Below, in pieces: positions 1 through 6,884 of a DNA stretch of 17,139 bases; the stretch's first letter is position 1, and every line of letters starts with the position of its first letter. This stretch comes from JBFJVZ01 sp041623895 (GTDB lineage Bacteria > Planctomycetota > Planctomycetia > Pirellulales > Pirellulaceae), in NCBI GenBank assembly GCA_041623895.1, contig JBFJVZ010000125.1, forward strand, positions 1-17,139, in the 5' to 3' direction. Made by a program: the position numbers and the translations under genes. The notes below the pieces were generated by a model. The model saw nothing but the letters and a program-made list of their open reading frames with translations, did not search any database and was not told the origin of the DNA.

Positions 1-441
1 ATCCGCATCATCGATCAAGAAGATCGGCCGAGGCGATTGGAGTATCTCCGCTGCCTCAGCAACAGCGACCGGTTGGCCATTGAGTCGAAAAAAACGAAGC
101 TCAGCAGCGGGCACGGTGACTTGCTGCTGGCCAGCAGGAATGATGGCCACCACGGTATCGGGCTTGACCGTGGAACTGCGATTTCTGTTGTACTTCAACA
201 GCAGTCGTTTGCCGTCTGCGGTGTCCAAACGTATTCGACTTTCCTGCTCGATGATCGTTTGTCTCTGGATGTGGTAGGTGTCCAGCGACATCAGCATCCG
301 CCCGGCGTCCTGGGGATCGAGTTGAGCCAACACTAATTTGTCAAACGATAACCGCCGTTGCGGTTCAAATGGCGCAGGCTGAGCCGAGGCAATCGATGCC
401 GAGAGCCCGACGATCAACAATCCGGCGCACGCTCGGAACAT
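1..441 (-). CDS. Secreted protein of unknown function, C-terminus cut by window edge
   Basis: An open frame of 147 codons runs from the ATG at 441-439 off the left edge with no stop. Residues 1-20 form a clear signal peptide (basic start, hydrophobic core, ASA-QP cleavage-like site), so the product is probably exported. The mature part has no motif I recognise. It is related to the next gene upstream: both have an LVLA(Q/K)(L/V)D segment (here about 37-42), then a charged, probably beta-rich stretch, a PAG segment, and a closing block with an FF.L pair (117-120), an alanine-rich helix and P(I/V)FLID (139-144). The start lies 4 bases after the stop of that neighbour, so the two are probably co-transcribed; no good Shine-Dalgarno is visible and translational coupling is likely. 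The coding frame is convincing because of the signal peptide and the paralogy; the function is unknown. Confidence 0.75.
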   Translation of the reverse strand, partial: MFRACAGLLIVGLSASIASAQPAPFEPQRRLSFDKLVLAQLDPQDAGRMLMSLDTYHIQRQTIIEQESRIRLDTADGKRLLLKYNRNRSSTVKPDTVVAIIPAGQQQVTVPAAELRFFRLNGQPVAVAEAAEILQSPRPIFLIDDAD

Positions 442-445
442 AGAT

Positions 446-1183
446 TCAGTCACCGATGACATTGGGGACGGCTGCTGGTGCAGGGACAGGAGGACGAGCT
501 CCGACCGGCACGAACGCCGGCGCGACCATGGGGACCCAAGCTCCGGCGGGGGCCGGAAACTGCCGCACTTGTTTCTTGGTGACCAGAATCAAACATTCAG
601 CTTTCAATGCCCGCTGTGCCACCTCCGGCAACGGCATTGGCCGGCCCGTATTTTGATCGATCAAAAAGACCGGCTTGAGCGATGACAGTTTCTGGGCGGC
701 TTGATCAAGCGATACCTCTTCGGCCTGCAAGTCAAAGAACTGGAAGTCTTTTGCATCGATGGTCAACGGTTTGCGTCCCGCCGGAACATTGGTCGTGATT
801 TCGCGTTCCTCGGTCACCGGAACTTTCACCGTATAAGGTACGTTGACAGTTTTTCCGTCGACCTCAGTGGACCGTTCCCGCGTTTCGACTACGAATCGTG
901 TCACCTTCACGCGCTTTGTTTCTTGCCGATAAGACTGGATCATCATGATCACTCGCGGGGCACCGGCCTTCAAATCAACTTTCGCGAGCACCAAATCACC
1001 GAGCGATGGCGTGCGGATGCCGGCAAATTCAGGATGAATCACCGGCGCATCAACCGGCGGCATTGCCGGCGGGACCGGAGCCGGCACCGGAACAGCATCC
1101 GGCACCGGCGGCTGGGAAGCAGCCCAGCCAGCGATGGTCAGCGTTGCGATGATCGACAGAGCGAGTGAATGTGATCGCATCAT
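446..1183 (-). CDS. Secreted Pro/Ala-rich protein, tandem paralogue of the gene at 1-441
   Basis: The product has 245 residues from the ATG at 1183-1181, chosen because a GGAAGGA Shine-Dalgarno lies 4 bases upstream and a signal peptide follows directly; a second ATG at 1180 is 7 bases from the same site and equally possible. The frame stays open upstream to 1234 but that extension has no secretory character. After the signal peptide (about 1-24) come a proline/valine-rich linker (about 24-50), an LVLAKVD segment (64-70), a basic and acidic beta-like region with repeated T-x-V-P patterns (about 90-135), an FFDL block (149-152) with KPVFLID (170-176), and a Pro/Ala/Val-rich tail (about 210-245). 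The FF.L to FLID block aligns with the neighbouring gene, indicating tandem duplication. The family is not recognised. A periplasmic or surface location is inferred from the signal peptide. Confidence 0.8.
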   Translation of the reverse strand: MMRSHSLALSIIATLTIAGWAASQPPVPDAVPVPAPVPPAMPPVDAPVIHPEFAGIRTPSLGDLVLAKVDLKAGAPRVIMMIQSYRQETKRVKVTRFVVETRERSTEVDGKTVNVPYTVKVPVTEEREITTNVPAGRKPLTIDAKDFQFFDLQAEEVSLDQAAQKLSSLKPVFLIDQNTGRPMPLPEVAQRALKAECLILVTKKQVRQFPAPAGAWVPMVAPAFVPVGARPPVPAPAAVPNVIGD

Positions 1184-1248
1184 TTCGTCCTTCCTGTTGG
1201 AACTGCAATGACTCCAACATACCAAATCGATCACTCACTGGACGAACC

Positions 1249-1355
1249 GTCGTCGAACTCTCCGAATTTCGATAGCAACACCTCCCGGTGCTCGCATCCG
1301 ATCTGAACTTCGTCGGAAACTGCCTCGTGATATCGAATTCGGAGAATTCGACGAC
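1249..1355. repeat. Imperfect long-armed inverted repeat between two minus-strand genes
   Basis: A 26-base arm at 1249-1274 and a 25-base arm at 1331-1355 are reverse complements apart from one substitution and one single-base indel. The 56-base loop contains a small hairpin at 1279-1290 (CACC/GGTG, 4-base loop). It lies in the 191-base gap between the S8 peptidase stop and the next gene. No T-tract follows on either strand, so a classic intrinsic terminator is not supported. It may be an mRNA processing or attenuation structure, or a decayed mobile miniature element. Confidence 0.6.
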
Positions 1356-1374
1356 CATGAACAACCGCCGCCGA

Positions 1375-2868
1375 CTAAACCTGCACCAAGCCGTTACCGA
1401 AGTCGCGACGGAGTCCCAATGATCGCACTCGGTTCCTCATTTCCCGGTACAGACTGATGCCGGTTTGTCCGGTCTGACCGCAAATCAGGGCCGCGATCCC
1501 GGCCGCGTGCGGTGTCGCCATGCTGGTCCCGTTGAAGACAGCGCGACGTCGAGGCATGGGAACGCTGGAGAGGACGGCGACGCCCGGCCCGCAAAAATTC
1601 ACTTCGCCGCCGCTACCAAATTTCTGACCATTGGAAAAGTTGGCCACGCGATGACACGAATCGACTGCGGCAACCGAGGCGATTGATGGGCAATTCGCCG
1701 GCCTGCCGACGGCGGCAATCTTCCCAAAGCGACGATTGCTATCGTTTCCAGTCGCCGCGAGGATCAAAGTTCCGGCTCGCAAACCTTGTTGCGCCGCTCG
1801 TTCGTACATCATGGGAAATTGCGAACTTGTGGCGAGCGATCCAAGTGACATCGAAATTACCTGGCAGCGGTTGCTCAAGGCCCAATCGATACCAGCCAAA
1901 ATCCAGCCGTCAGCACCAGCCGCGCGACCATTGGCGCCTTGCCGCAATACCTTGCCGCTGAAGATTTCGGCTCCATGGGCAATGCCGTAGCGCGGACCCA
2001 CACCGGGATTGCGGGCACCGCAGGAGGTACCGATGCAGTGCGTGCCGTGGCCGTTGCGGTCATTTACATCGTTATCCGGCTCAGAGGCGGGAATGAACGT
2101 CGCGCGATGAATCGAACGACCGATGAAATCCGGATGACTGGCATCGAAACCAGTGTCAAGCACGGCCACACGAACACCATGCCCACTTTGCGAACTGGAA
2201 TCAACTTTGGTTGCCTGCAGCCCCCAAGTAAAGGCGGTCGTGTCACTGAAGCATCTTGCCGCCGTCGACTCGGCACCAGCTGTGGGCGCCGATCGTTCAA
2301 GCATCATGTCCAGCATCTTCCGAGCGCCAAGCAAGAAGTCGCGGGACAGCTGACCTCCCTCGCCCAGGCTCAAGCCCGGATCCTCCAGATCATCGTCCAT
2401 CAATTCGGCACCGACCAATTCAGAGCCGAGCGGATGATTCCAATACTCCGGTTCGACCACGACGTTCTGGTCTTGCGGCGTTGCCGCCATCGCCATCGCC
2501 GATTGCTCTGCACTGGCGTTCATAATCACGACACCCAGTTTCTCAAGCACGACATAGTTGGCATTAACGGTGTCACCGACATCCAGACCCTCGTCTCCCG
2601 CATCGCTGGAATACATCACGCGTGCTGATGCGGCCGAGACGCCCGTCATGCCGGACATCGCTTTCAGTGCGTTCTTGACCGCACTAGGTTTCGCATCAAG
2701 AACGGTCATCACCATGCGACCGGTTGTTTGACCTCCATCAGGGCCACCATCTCCCTCCAGACCTCGTGAGATGTCATCGTCAAAAGATTGCGACTCCGGA
2801 ACCGGCGCGGTTGCACGAGCGATTGGTGATGACGGACGTCTGCGTTGCGATCTCTTTCTTTTTGCCAT
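1375..2868 (-). CDS. Subtilisin-like serine peptidase (family S8) with propeptide-like N-terminus
   Basis: The 497-residue product has the full S8 catalytic set: Asp238 in the VAVLDTG motif, His274 in NGHGTH, oxyanion-hole Asn375 in ATGND, and nucleophile Ser449 in GTSMATPHAAG. The catalytic domain spans about 213-497. Residues about 51-145 look like a subtilisin propeptide, ending in a beta strand, a short helix and a V-V-E-P-E segment as I9 domains do. A disordered, Met/Asp/Gly-rich linker of about 65 residues follows. The N-terminus is strongly basic (MAKRKRSQRRR) and has no signal peptide, which is odd for a propeptide-bearing subtilisin; the enzyme may act inside the cell or leave by an unusual route. 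The ATG at 2868 has only a weak AAGGCAAGA site upstream. A divergent gene 72 bp away encodes a free-standing I9-like protein, suggesting a dedicated inhibitor or folding assistant. The substrate is unknown. Confidence 0.95.
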   Translation of the reverse strand: MAKRKRSQRRRPSSPIARATAPVPESQSFDDDISRGLEGDGGPDGGQTTGRMVMTVLDAKPSAVKNALKAMSGMTGVSAASARVMYSSDAGDEGLDVGDTVNANYVVLEKLGVVIMNASAEQSAMAMAATPQDQNVVVEPEYWNHPLGSELVGAELMDDDLEDPGLSLGEGGQLSRDFLLGARKMLDMMLERSAPTAGAESTAARCFSDTTAFTWGLQATKVDSSSQSGHGVRVAVLDTGFDASHPDFIGRSIHRATFIPASEPDNDVNDRNGHGTHCIGTSCGARNPGVGPRYGIAHGAEIFSGKVLRQGANGRAAGADGWILAGIDWALSNRCQVISMSLGSLATSSQFPMMYERAAQQGLRAGTLILAATGNDSNRRFGKIAAVGRPANCPSIASVAAVDSCHRVANFSNGQKFGSGGEVNFCGPGVAVLSSVPMPRRRAVFNGTSMATPHAAGIAALICGQTGQTGISLYREMRNRVRSLGLRRDFGNGLVQV

Positions 2869-2890
2869 CGGTCTTGCCTTTTGTCAAAGA

Positions 2891-2923
2891 TTGGAAAAAC
2901 TAGAGGAAAGGCTTTCTTTCCAA
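2891..2923. promoter_or_regulatory. Overlapping inverted repeats in the divergent peptidase/I9 intergenic region
   Basis: The 72-bp gap holds two mutually exclusive perfect inverted repeats: TTGGAAA (2891-2897) with TTTCCAA (2917-2923), and GGAAAG (2905-2910) with CTTTCC (2916-2921, 5-base loop). They end just before the AAAGGA ribosome site of the plus-strand gene. They could be an operator shared by both genes or alternative 5'-leader hairpins for the I9-like gene. No convincing -10/-35 pair was found on either strand. The role is inferred from position only. Confidence 0.4.
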
Positions 2924-2940
2924 ATCAAAGGAACATCAAA

Positions 2941-3156
2941 GTGGCCGACGAGAGAGAAGTGGTTGTGACCTGCAGCACCAAAGAAGGCAGTCTTGCCCGC
3001 GTCGAAAAACGGCTTCGAGATGTCGGATTCCACGTCGACAATGTGCTGAAATTCACAGGCAGCATTGTCGGTCGCTGGAGCGACTCTTTGGACGAACTTC
3101 GGGAACTCCCAGAAGTCGACGCGGTTGAAGAATCCGAAATGAAGTACCCCCAATAG
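2941..3156 (+). CDS. Stand-alone I9-like (subtilisin propeptide-like) protein, putative protease inhibitor
   Basis: The 71-residue product starts at GTG 2941, 8 bases after an AAAGGA Shine-Dalgarno; the frame is open upstream to 2845, but that part overlaps the divergent peptidase gene and looks unstructured. The predicted order is strand (EVVVTCS, about 6-12), helix (about 16-30), two strands (about 31-45), helix (SDSLDELREL, about 47-56), strand (VDAVEES, about 59-65). This beta-alpha-beta/beta-alpha-beta order and the closing L-x-x-L-x-x-V-x-x-V-E signature are those of I9 inhibitor/propeptide domains, which elsewhere also occur alone (for example fungal proteinase B inhibitor 2). There is no signal peptide, matching the lack of one in the adjacent S8 peptidase. 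The expected role is to bind the peptidase active site or assist its folding. Assignment rests on pattern only; an ACT-like ferredoxin fold is the main alternative. Confidence 0.75.
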   Translation: MADEREVVVTCSTKEGSLARVEKRLRDVGFHVDNVLKFTGSIVGRWSDSLDELRELPEVDAVEESEMKYPQ

Positions 3157-3237
3157 CTGGTCCCCCCGCAATTTCAATCGGCAGCCATCCAATGATCTTC
3201 AACAATCCGGAATGCCGCGTCAATCAATGACCATCTG

Positions 3238-3261
3238 TCTACGTGAACATTCAGACGTAGA
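3238..3261. terminator. Possible hairpin between convergent genes
   Basis: TCTACGT (3238-3244) and ACGTAGA (3255-3261) form a perfect 7-bp stem with a 10-base loop in the 149-base gap where the I9-like gene and the response regulator gene converge. The position suits a bidirectional terminator, but no T-run follows on either side, so support is weak. Confidence 0.25.
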
Positions 3262-3305
3262 TACGAAGATTGACGTGAGCCGGAATTGGTCGGAGCAGCT
3301 TGATG

Positions 3306-3932
3306 TTACTCTTCCAAGTCGCCCTCGGGCCCGTCGGGTACGGCCGGATCTTCCGGGGCGCGTTTGCGAAGCTTTCGCTGCAAACTGCGACGATGGATTC
3401 CCAGTCGCCTGGCAGCTTCACTGATGTTGCCGCCGCAATCCGAGAGCACGCGATGAATATGCTCCCACTCGTTCCGCGCCAATGAAGGGGCGGGAAAGGC
3501 AATTGCGCCATCGGGCACGGACGGTTCGTCGCCGCGAAGGAACGCTGACAAGATGTCGTCCGCATCGGCGGGCTTGCTGAGAAAGTTAACTGCCCCGGCA
3601 CGGACAGCGTCAATCGACGCCGGGATGCTGCCGAAACCCGATAGCATGATGATCCGGCATTCGGGATTCAGTTGCAGTAACTTGCGTAGCAGTTCCAAAC
3701 CACTTTTGCCCGGCATCCTCAGATCGAGCACCGCCAAGTCAGTCGGTCGTTGCTGAAAAACTTCGACCGCCTCCTCGTAGTCGCCGGCTGTTTCTACTCG
3801 AAAGCCGCGCTGCTGCATGGCCACCGAGAGCCGCTCTCGGAGCACAAACGTGTCATCGACTAACAGAATACTTTCAGCTCCGACAGCGGCGGCGTTGTAA
3901 ATCGGAGCTTGTTCGCTAGTGGCGTCGTTCAT
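3306..3932 (-). CDS. regA: RegA/PrrA/ActR-type response regulator
   Basis: The 208-residue DNA-binding regulator has a receiver domain at about 20-132 with acidic pair Asp26-Asp27, phospho-acceptor Asp70 (VLDLRMPG), Ser98 at the switch position and Lys120 in SKP. A Fis-type helix-turn-helix occupies about 152-192. Its block GGNISEAARRLGIHRRSLQR is almost the RegA/PrrA/ActR signature, which distinguishes it from NtrC and NarL families. The protein is slightly longer than the usual ~180 residues because of an N-terminal extension (about 1-18) and an acidic tail (about 192-208). The ATG at 3932 is preceded by GGGAACGAG, a usable Shine-Dalgarno. The kinase gene upstream on the same strand is its obvious partner. 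In proteobacteria this regulator controls respiration, carbon and nitrogen metabolism in response to redox state; targets here are unknown. Confidence 0.93.
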   Translation of the reverse strand: MNDATSEQAPIYNAAAVGAESILLVDDTFVLRERLSVAMQQRGFRVETAGDYEEAVEVFQQRPTDLAVLDLRMPGKSGLELLRKLLQLNPECRIIMLSGFGSIPASIDAVRAGAVNFLSKPADADDILSAFLRGDEPSVPDGAIAFPAPSLARNEWEHIHRVLSDCGGNISEAARRLGIHRRSLQRKLRKRAPEDPAVPDGPEGDLEE

Positions 3933-4132
3933 TCTCGTTCCCGGCTGGTGATCGTCAGAAAGCCTGCTTTAGTATAGCTACGGTTCAAGACTCCCACAGG
4001 TGCTGCGGGTGGCGGGGGCCAGGCAAATCGAGATTTAAGCTGCCGCAAGTCAGGCCAAAGCCCGGCGGGGGACTGCTGTGCTGCGCCTTTGCTTGCCGCC
4101 CAATTGCGCTCAACTCGCTTGATTGTCCGCAC
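3929..4132 (-). CDS. Doubtful 67-codon ORF filling the gap between the kinase and regulator genes
   Basis: A GTG immediately follows the kinase stop codon (no gap) and the frame ends in a TGA that overlaps the regulator ATG (ATGA). It therefore fills the 200-base spacer exactly, which would allow translational coupling across all three genes. Against it: no Shine-Dalgarno, a composition rich in Arg, Pro, Ala and Trp, no recognised domain, and a possible -10 element inside it. It could be chance or a leader that carries ribosomes through to the regulator. Confidence 0.2.
   Translation of the reverse strand: MRTIKRVERNWAASKGAAQQSPAGLWPDLRQLKSRFAWPPPPAAPVGVLNRSYTKAGFLTITSRERE
3971..3976 (-). 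promoter_or_regulatory. Possible -10 element for the response regulator gene
   Basis: On the minus strand TATACT lies about 38 bases before the regulator start codon. No good -35 hexamer is found at 16-18 bases upstream. It might allow expression of the regulator separate from the kinase. Weak support. Confidence 0.25.
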
Positions 4133-5545
4133 TCATGTGCTGCGCGACTGATCGCCAAACGGCAAAGAGACGGTTGCGGTGGTGCCCATCCCAGGCTGCG
4201 AAAAAAAATCGATCCGTCCACCAAGTTGTGAAATCACATTGCGGGCCAAAAACAACCCCAGCCCGATTCCTCGGCCCGGCTCCTTGGTCGTGAAAAACGG
4301 ATCGCCCAGGCGTTTGAGAACGTCATCGGTCATTCCGGCTCCCCGGTCGGTGACCGAAAGCTGTAAGCGGTCGCCAACAATGGTCGACTCCAACCGCACG
4401 CGACCGTCCGGCCCGCAGGAGTCCAGGGCGTTATGAATCAAATTGCGAACTGCCTGCGCGACGGCTTCTTGGGGGACAAACAGCGGTTGACCTTCGACGG
4501 CTTCGCTGCCATCGGTCACATCAACGCGATGCGGATCGCGGATGCCTTCCAGAGTCGTGTCAATCAAGTCACCCACGGTCGTCCGATCCCAACGCTGCGC
4601 CATCGAATCACCGGCTGCCGATCGCATTCGCTGCAAAATCTGACGGCACATCTCCAGTTGCGATTCGATCAATTTTAGATCGGTTTCCACAGTTTCCGGT
4701 TTCTTGACATCTTCCAGGTGCCTGGAGAGTTCGCGAACGATCACGTCAATCGTTGATAGCGGCGTCGCCAACTCGTGGGCCGCTCCAGCGGCCAGCGTGG
4801 TCAGGCCTTCCAACCGCTGGCTGGCCGCCTGGGCCGCCTGGGTGCGTCTGAGTTGCCGTTCACGCTCCTGCAATTCGTCTGCGGTTCGTGTCACGTAATA
4901 GGTAACAACGGAGGCACACGTCGCAAAGGCAAGCATCAAGCCCATCGTGCGGAGGTCAAAAGCACTGATCGGGCGATCTCCATTCAGTTCTGCGATGGGA
5001 ACGTGAAAACGCAACAAGAAGATGTAACCAACGACGGCCAGCAAGGTCAGCGACCAGGCATACCGCGGTCGAATCATCACCCCGCCAACAGCGAGATTGA
5101 CGAAATAAAAGAAGCTGAACGGATTATCGGCGCCGCCGCTGAAGTACAGCATGGCGGTCAGCGTAACCAGGTCCAACAGCATCAGCACCAGCGAGACGGC
5201 GTGCGTGATATTCGAGTCGCCGTCACCGAATTGGTCGCTTTGCTGATCCGGCAGGACGCGTGAAAGCCAAAGACCGTAAACGAGATTGGTAACGGCTGTC
5301 AGCCCGACCAACATCAGCAGCGGCACATAGGGGAGCTGGACATCGGTCAGCAAGCCCGCTGCCAAGATCGTGAGCAGTTGGCCGACCACAGCGAACCAGC
5401 GCAAATGCAACAACCAAGACGACGACCCGAGTCGAGCGGGCGGGATCAATGGCAGCGATCGTGGTTCTCGAGATGGTCGCATCCCAACCTGACGGATCTG
5501 ATCTGACACACGTTTCTGATCTGGCGGGTCTGCCTGATGATTCAA
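4133..5545 (-). CDS. regB: RegB/PrrB-type redox-sensing membrane histidine kinase
   Basis: The 470-residue sensor kinase has about six hydrophobic membrane segments between 48 and 218. The GGADNPF sequence at 137-143 matches the GGxxNPF loop that binds ubiquinone in RegB/PrrB. The H-box AAHELATP carries the phospho-acceptor His257. Cys300 (MCRQIL), 43 residues later, sits at about the spacing of the redox-active cysteine of RegB (His225/Cys265 in Rhodobacter capsulatus, from memory). The ATP-binding domain follows: N-box around Asn372, DRGAGM (400-405), DPFFTTK (415-421), GIGLGLFLA (426-434). It should phosphorylate the RegA-type regulator downstream. The best full-length start is TTG at 5545, overlapping the upstream TGA (TTGA); an in-frame ATG at 5482 would remove 21 residues and leave all domains intact. 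The gene is probably translationally coupled to the UVR-motif gene. Confidence 0.93.
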   Translation of the reverse strand: MNHQADPPDQKRVSDQIRQVGMRPSREPRSLPLIPPARLGSSSWLLHLRWFAVVGQLLTILAAGLLTDVQLPYVPLLMLVGLTAVTNLVYGLWLSRVLPDQQSDQFGDGDSNITHAVSLVLMLLDLVTLTAMLYFSGGADNPFSFFYFVNLAVGGVMIRPRYAWSLTLLAVVGYIFLLRFHVPIAELNGDRPISAFDLRTMGLMLAFATCASVVTYYVTRTADELQERERQLRRTQAAQAASQRLEGLTTLAAGAAHELATPLSTIDVIVRELSRHLEDVKKPETVETDLKLIESQLEMCRQILQRMRSAAGDSMAQRWDRTTVGDLIDTTLEGIRDPHRVDVTDGSEAVEGQPLFVPQEAVAQAVRNLIHNALDSCGPDGRVRLESTIVGDRLQLSVTDRGAGMTDDVLKRLGDPFFTTKEPGRGIGLGLFLARNVISQLGGRIDFFSQPGMGTTATVSLPFGDQSRST

Positions 5546-6276
5546 TCCATCTCGCGGCGCATCAATTCATCGCGAATCTTTGCCGCCAGTTCGTACTGCT
5601 CTTGCTCGACCGCTTCGGTCAACTTTTCTTTCAGCGTTTGCCCGACAGAATATTCGCTGCGCAGCGTTTCCCGCAGCTCCACCAACCGAACCACCAACTC
5701 GTCATCTTGAAAATGCTCTTCGGCATCATGCTGCAAGAAGAACTGGCGGATTGTTTCCAGTCCGGCGTTGATAGCCTGCACAGCCTCCTCGGCCGAACTT
5801 TCTTCCAGAGCACCCAGCGCTTCCGCTTGCGTGCGGTGGAACAGGACAAACGGACGATACTGTTCGTGCGCTCCCGTCCATTCCTCATCTGAGCTCAATA
5901 GATTCGACAATTCCATCAATCGCAGCGTGTGGTCAGCATCCATCACCGCCCGATGGTAATACTGCAGCCTGAGCCAGCAAATTCGGCGATGGTAGAACTG
6001 CATGAATTCCCGATCGACCTCCATGCACTCCTCTTCGGTCAATTGATGCTCGGGATCTTCCAGATACACTTGCTGCAGATACTCCAAATACGATTCGCAC
6101 TCGTGAACCTGCTCGCCATCCGGCCGACCGGTTGTTTCCAATTGCAGGATTCCCATGTCGACCCGCATTTGTATGATATCTCGACCGTCTTTGCCTTTGA
6201 CCAGTCGTACGTTCAACGTGGAGGGGTTGAACTCCCAACCGGCAAGTAAATCATCGAGGTGCATTTTTCGCTTCAT
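5542..6276 (-). CDS. UVR-motif (UvrB/UvrC-like interaction motif) protein
   Basis: From the ATG at 6276 the product has 244 residues and is strongly acidic and helical. The C-terminal 30 residues (215-244, LKEKLTEAVEQEQYELAAKI and the following RDEL) are a good UVR motif, the helical hairpin that joins UvrB to UvrC and also occurs in McsA-type adaptor proteins. The remaining part (about 5-200) has no zinc-binding cysteine pairs and no domain I recognise. Start choice is uncertain: the frame opens with TTG at 6306, an ATG at 6276 and another at 6264; none has a strong Shine-Dalgarno. Its stop overlaps the kinase start, so it is made with the redox sensor. An adaptor or protein-interaction role is inferred; direct DNA repair is unlikely because UvrB/UvrC catalytic domains are absent. 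Confidence 0.8.
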   Translation of the reverse strand: MKRKMHLDDLLAGWEFNPSTLNVRLVKGKDGRDIIQMRVDMGILQLETTGRPDGEQVHECESYLEYLQQVYLEDPEHQLTEEECMEVDREFMQFYHRRICWLRLQYYHRAVMDADHTLRLMELSNLLSSDEEWTGAHEQYRPFVLFHRTQAEALGALEESSAEEAVQAINAGLETIRQFFLQHDAEEHFQDDELVVRLVELRETLRSEYSVGQTLKEKLTEAVEQEQYELAAKIRDELMRREMD

Positions 6277-6371
6277 CAATCCGTTCGCAGCAGATGAGTG
6301 TGGCAAATTCCGCAGAGCGTGATCAGGTGAATGTTGGAGCGTCGGATCGCCTGGGCTGTCTTCCTAACGCG

Positions 6372-6399
6372 AGTATACCAGCGAGTTTTTGGGGGTGAA
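6372..6399 (-). promoter_or_regulatory. Predicted sigma-70-like promoter for the UVR-regB-regA operon
   Basis: Read on the minus strand there is an extended -10 (TGG TATACT, 6380-6372) and a TTCACC -35-like hexamer (6399-6394) with a 16-base spacer. Transcription would start near 6365, giving a leader of about 90 bases before the ATG at 6276. It lies between the end of the ArfB gene and the UVR-motif gene, so the operon can be expressed independently of arfB. Confidence 0.45.
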
Positions 6400-6455
6400 G
6401 GATTGACATTGGACAACTTTTGATTCCCCGGGAGAATTTGCCTGGATTGATCGGC

Positions 6456-6884
6456 TTAAACGTCGCGAAAGTCCTTGCTGCGGTTCTGCTTTTTTTGGGA
6501 TTGACGCGTTTTTTGATCCAGCCGCCGTCTTTGGCTGCCGCGCGTTGGCCGGGTGGCGATTCTTTTTTTCGGTGCCGCCTGACATTGCAACAGCATCTCC
6601 ACAAGCTTCTGTCGCACGTCAGCCAGATTTCGAGGCTGGTCCCGAAACTTTTCACTGTGCAATACTAGTTCACCATCACGATTGATGCGATTGCCATATC
6701 GCGCGGAAAACCGCCGCCGCCAGGCAGGATCCATCGCGGCACACTGTTGTGGCGACCAACGCAACGTCACTTTTGAATTGACTTTATTGACATTCTGTCC
6801 GCCTGGACCACTGCTCCGAGCCCTGGTAATCGTCAACTCACTCTCGGCAATGGTGAGTCGCGAATTGACATACAAATCGGACAT
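6456..6884 (-). CDS. arfB: ArfB (YaeJ)-type peptidyl-tRNA hydrolase for ribosome rescue
   Basis: The 142-residue product is a short class-I release-factor-like protein that hydrolyses peptidyl-tRNA on stalled ribosomes. The catalytic GGQ is at 28-30 within SSGPGGQNVNKVNSKVTLRW, the hallmark of the release factor domain. There is no codon-recognition domain. The C-terminal tail (about 106-142) is very basic (KKR, RGSQRRR, KKQNRSK), as needed to enter the empty mRNA channel. The ATG at 6884 was chosen because it puts GGQ at the same distance from the N-terminus as in E. coli ArfB and gives the usual ~140-residue length; the frame is open to 6995 but the extra 37 residues fit no family member. 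The Shine-Dalgarno is weak. The gene lies upstream of the UVR-regB-regA genes on the same strand. Confidence 0.92.
   Translation of the reverse strand: MSDLYVNSRLTIAESELTITRARSSGPGGQNVNKVNSKVTLRWSPQQCAAMDPAWRRRFSARYGNRINRDGELVLHSEKFRDQPRNLADVRQKLVEMLLQCQAAPKKRIATRPTRGSQRRRLDQKTRQSQKKQNRSKDFRDV

Noticed and set aside
1939..2628. 229-codon plus-strand open frame antisense to the S8 peptidase
   Set aside because: It lies wholly inside a gene with an intact catalytic triad; its translation is rich in Arg, Thr and His with no domain, as expected of a shadow frame in GC-rich coding DNA.
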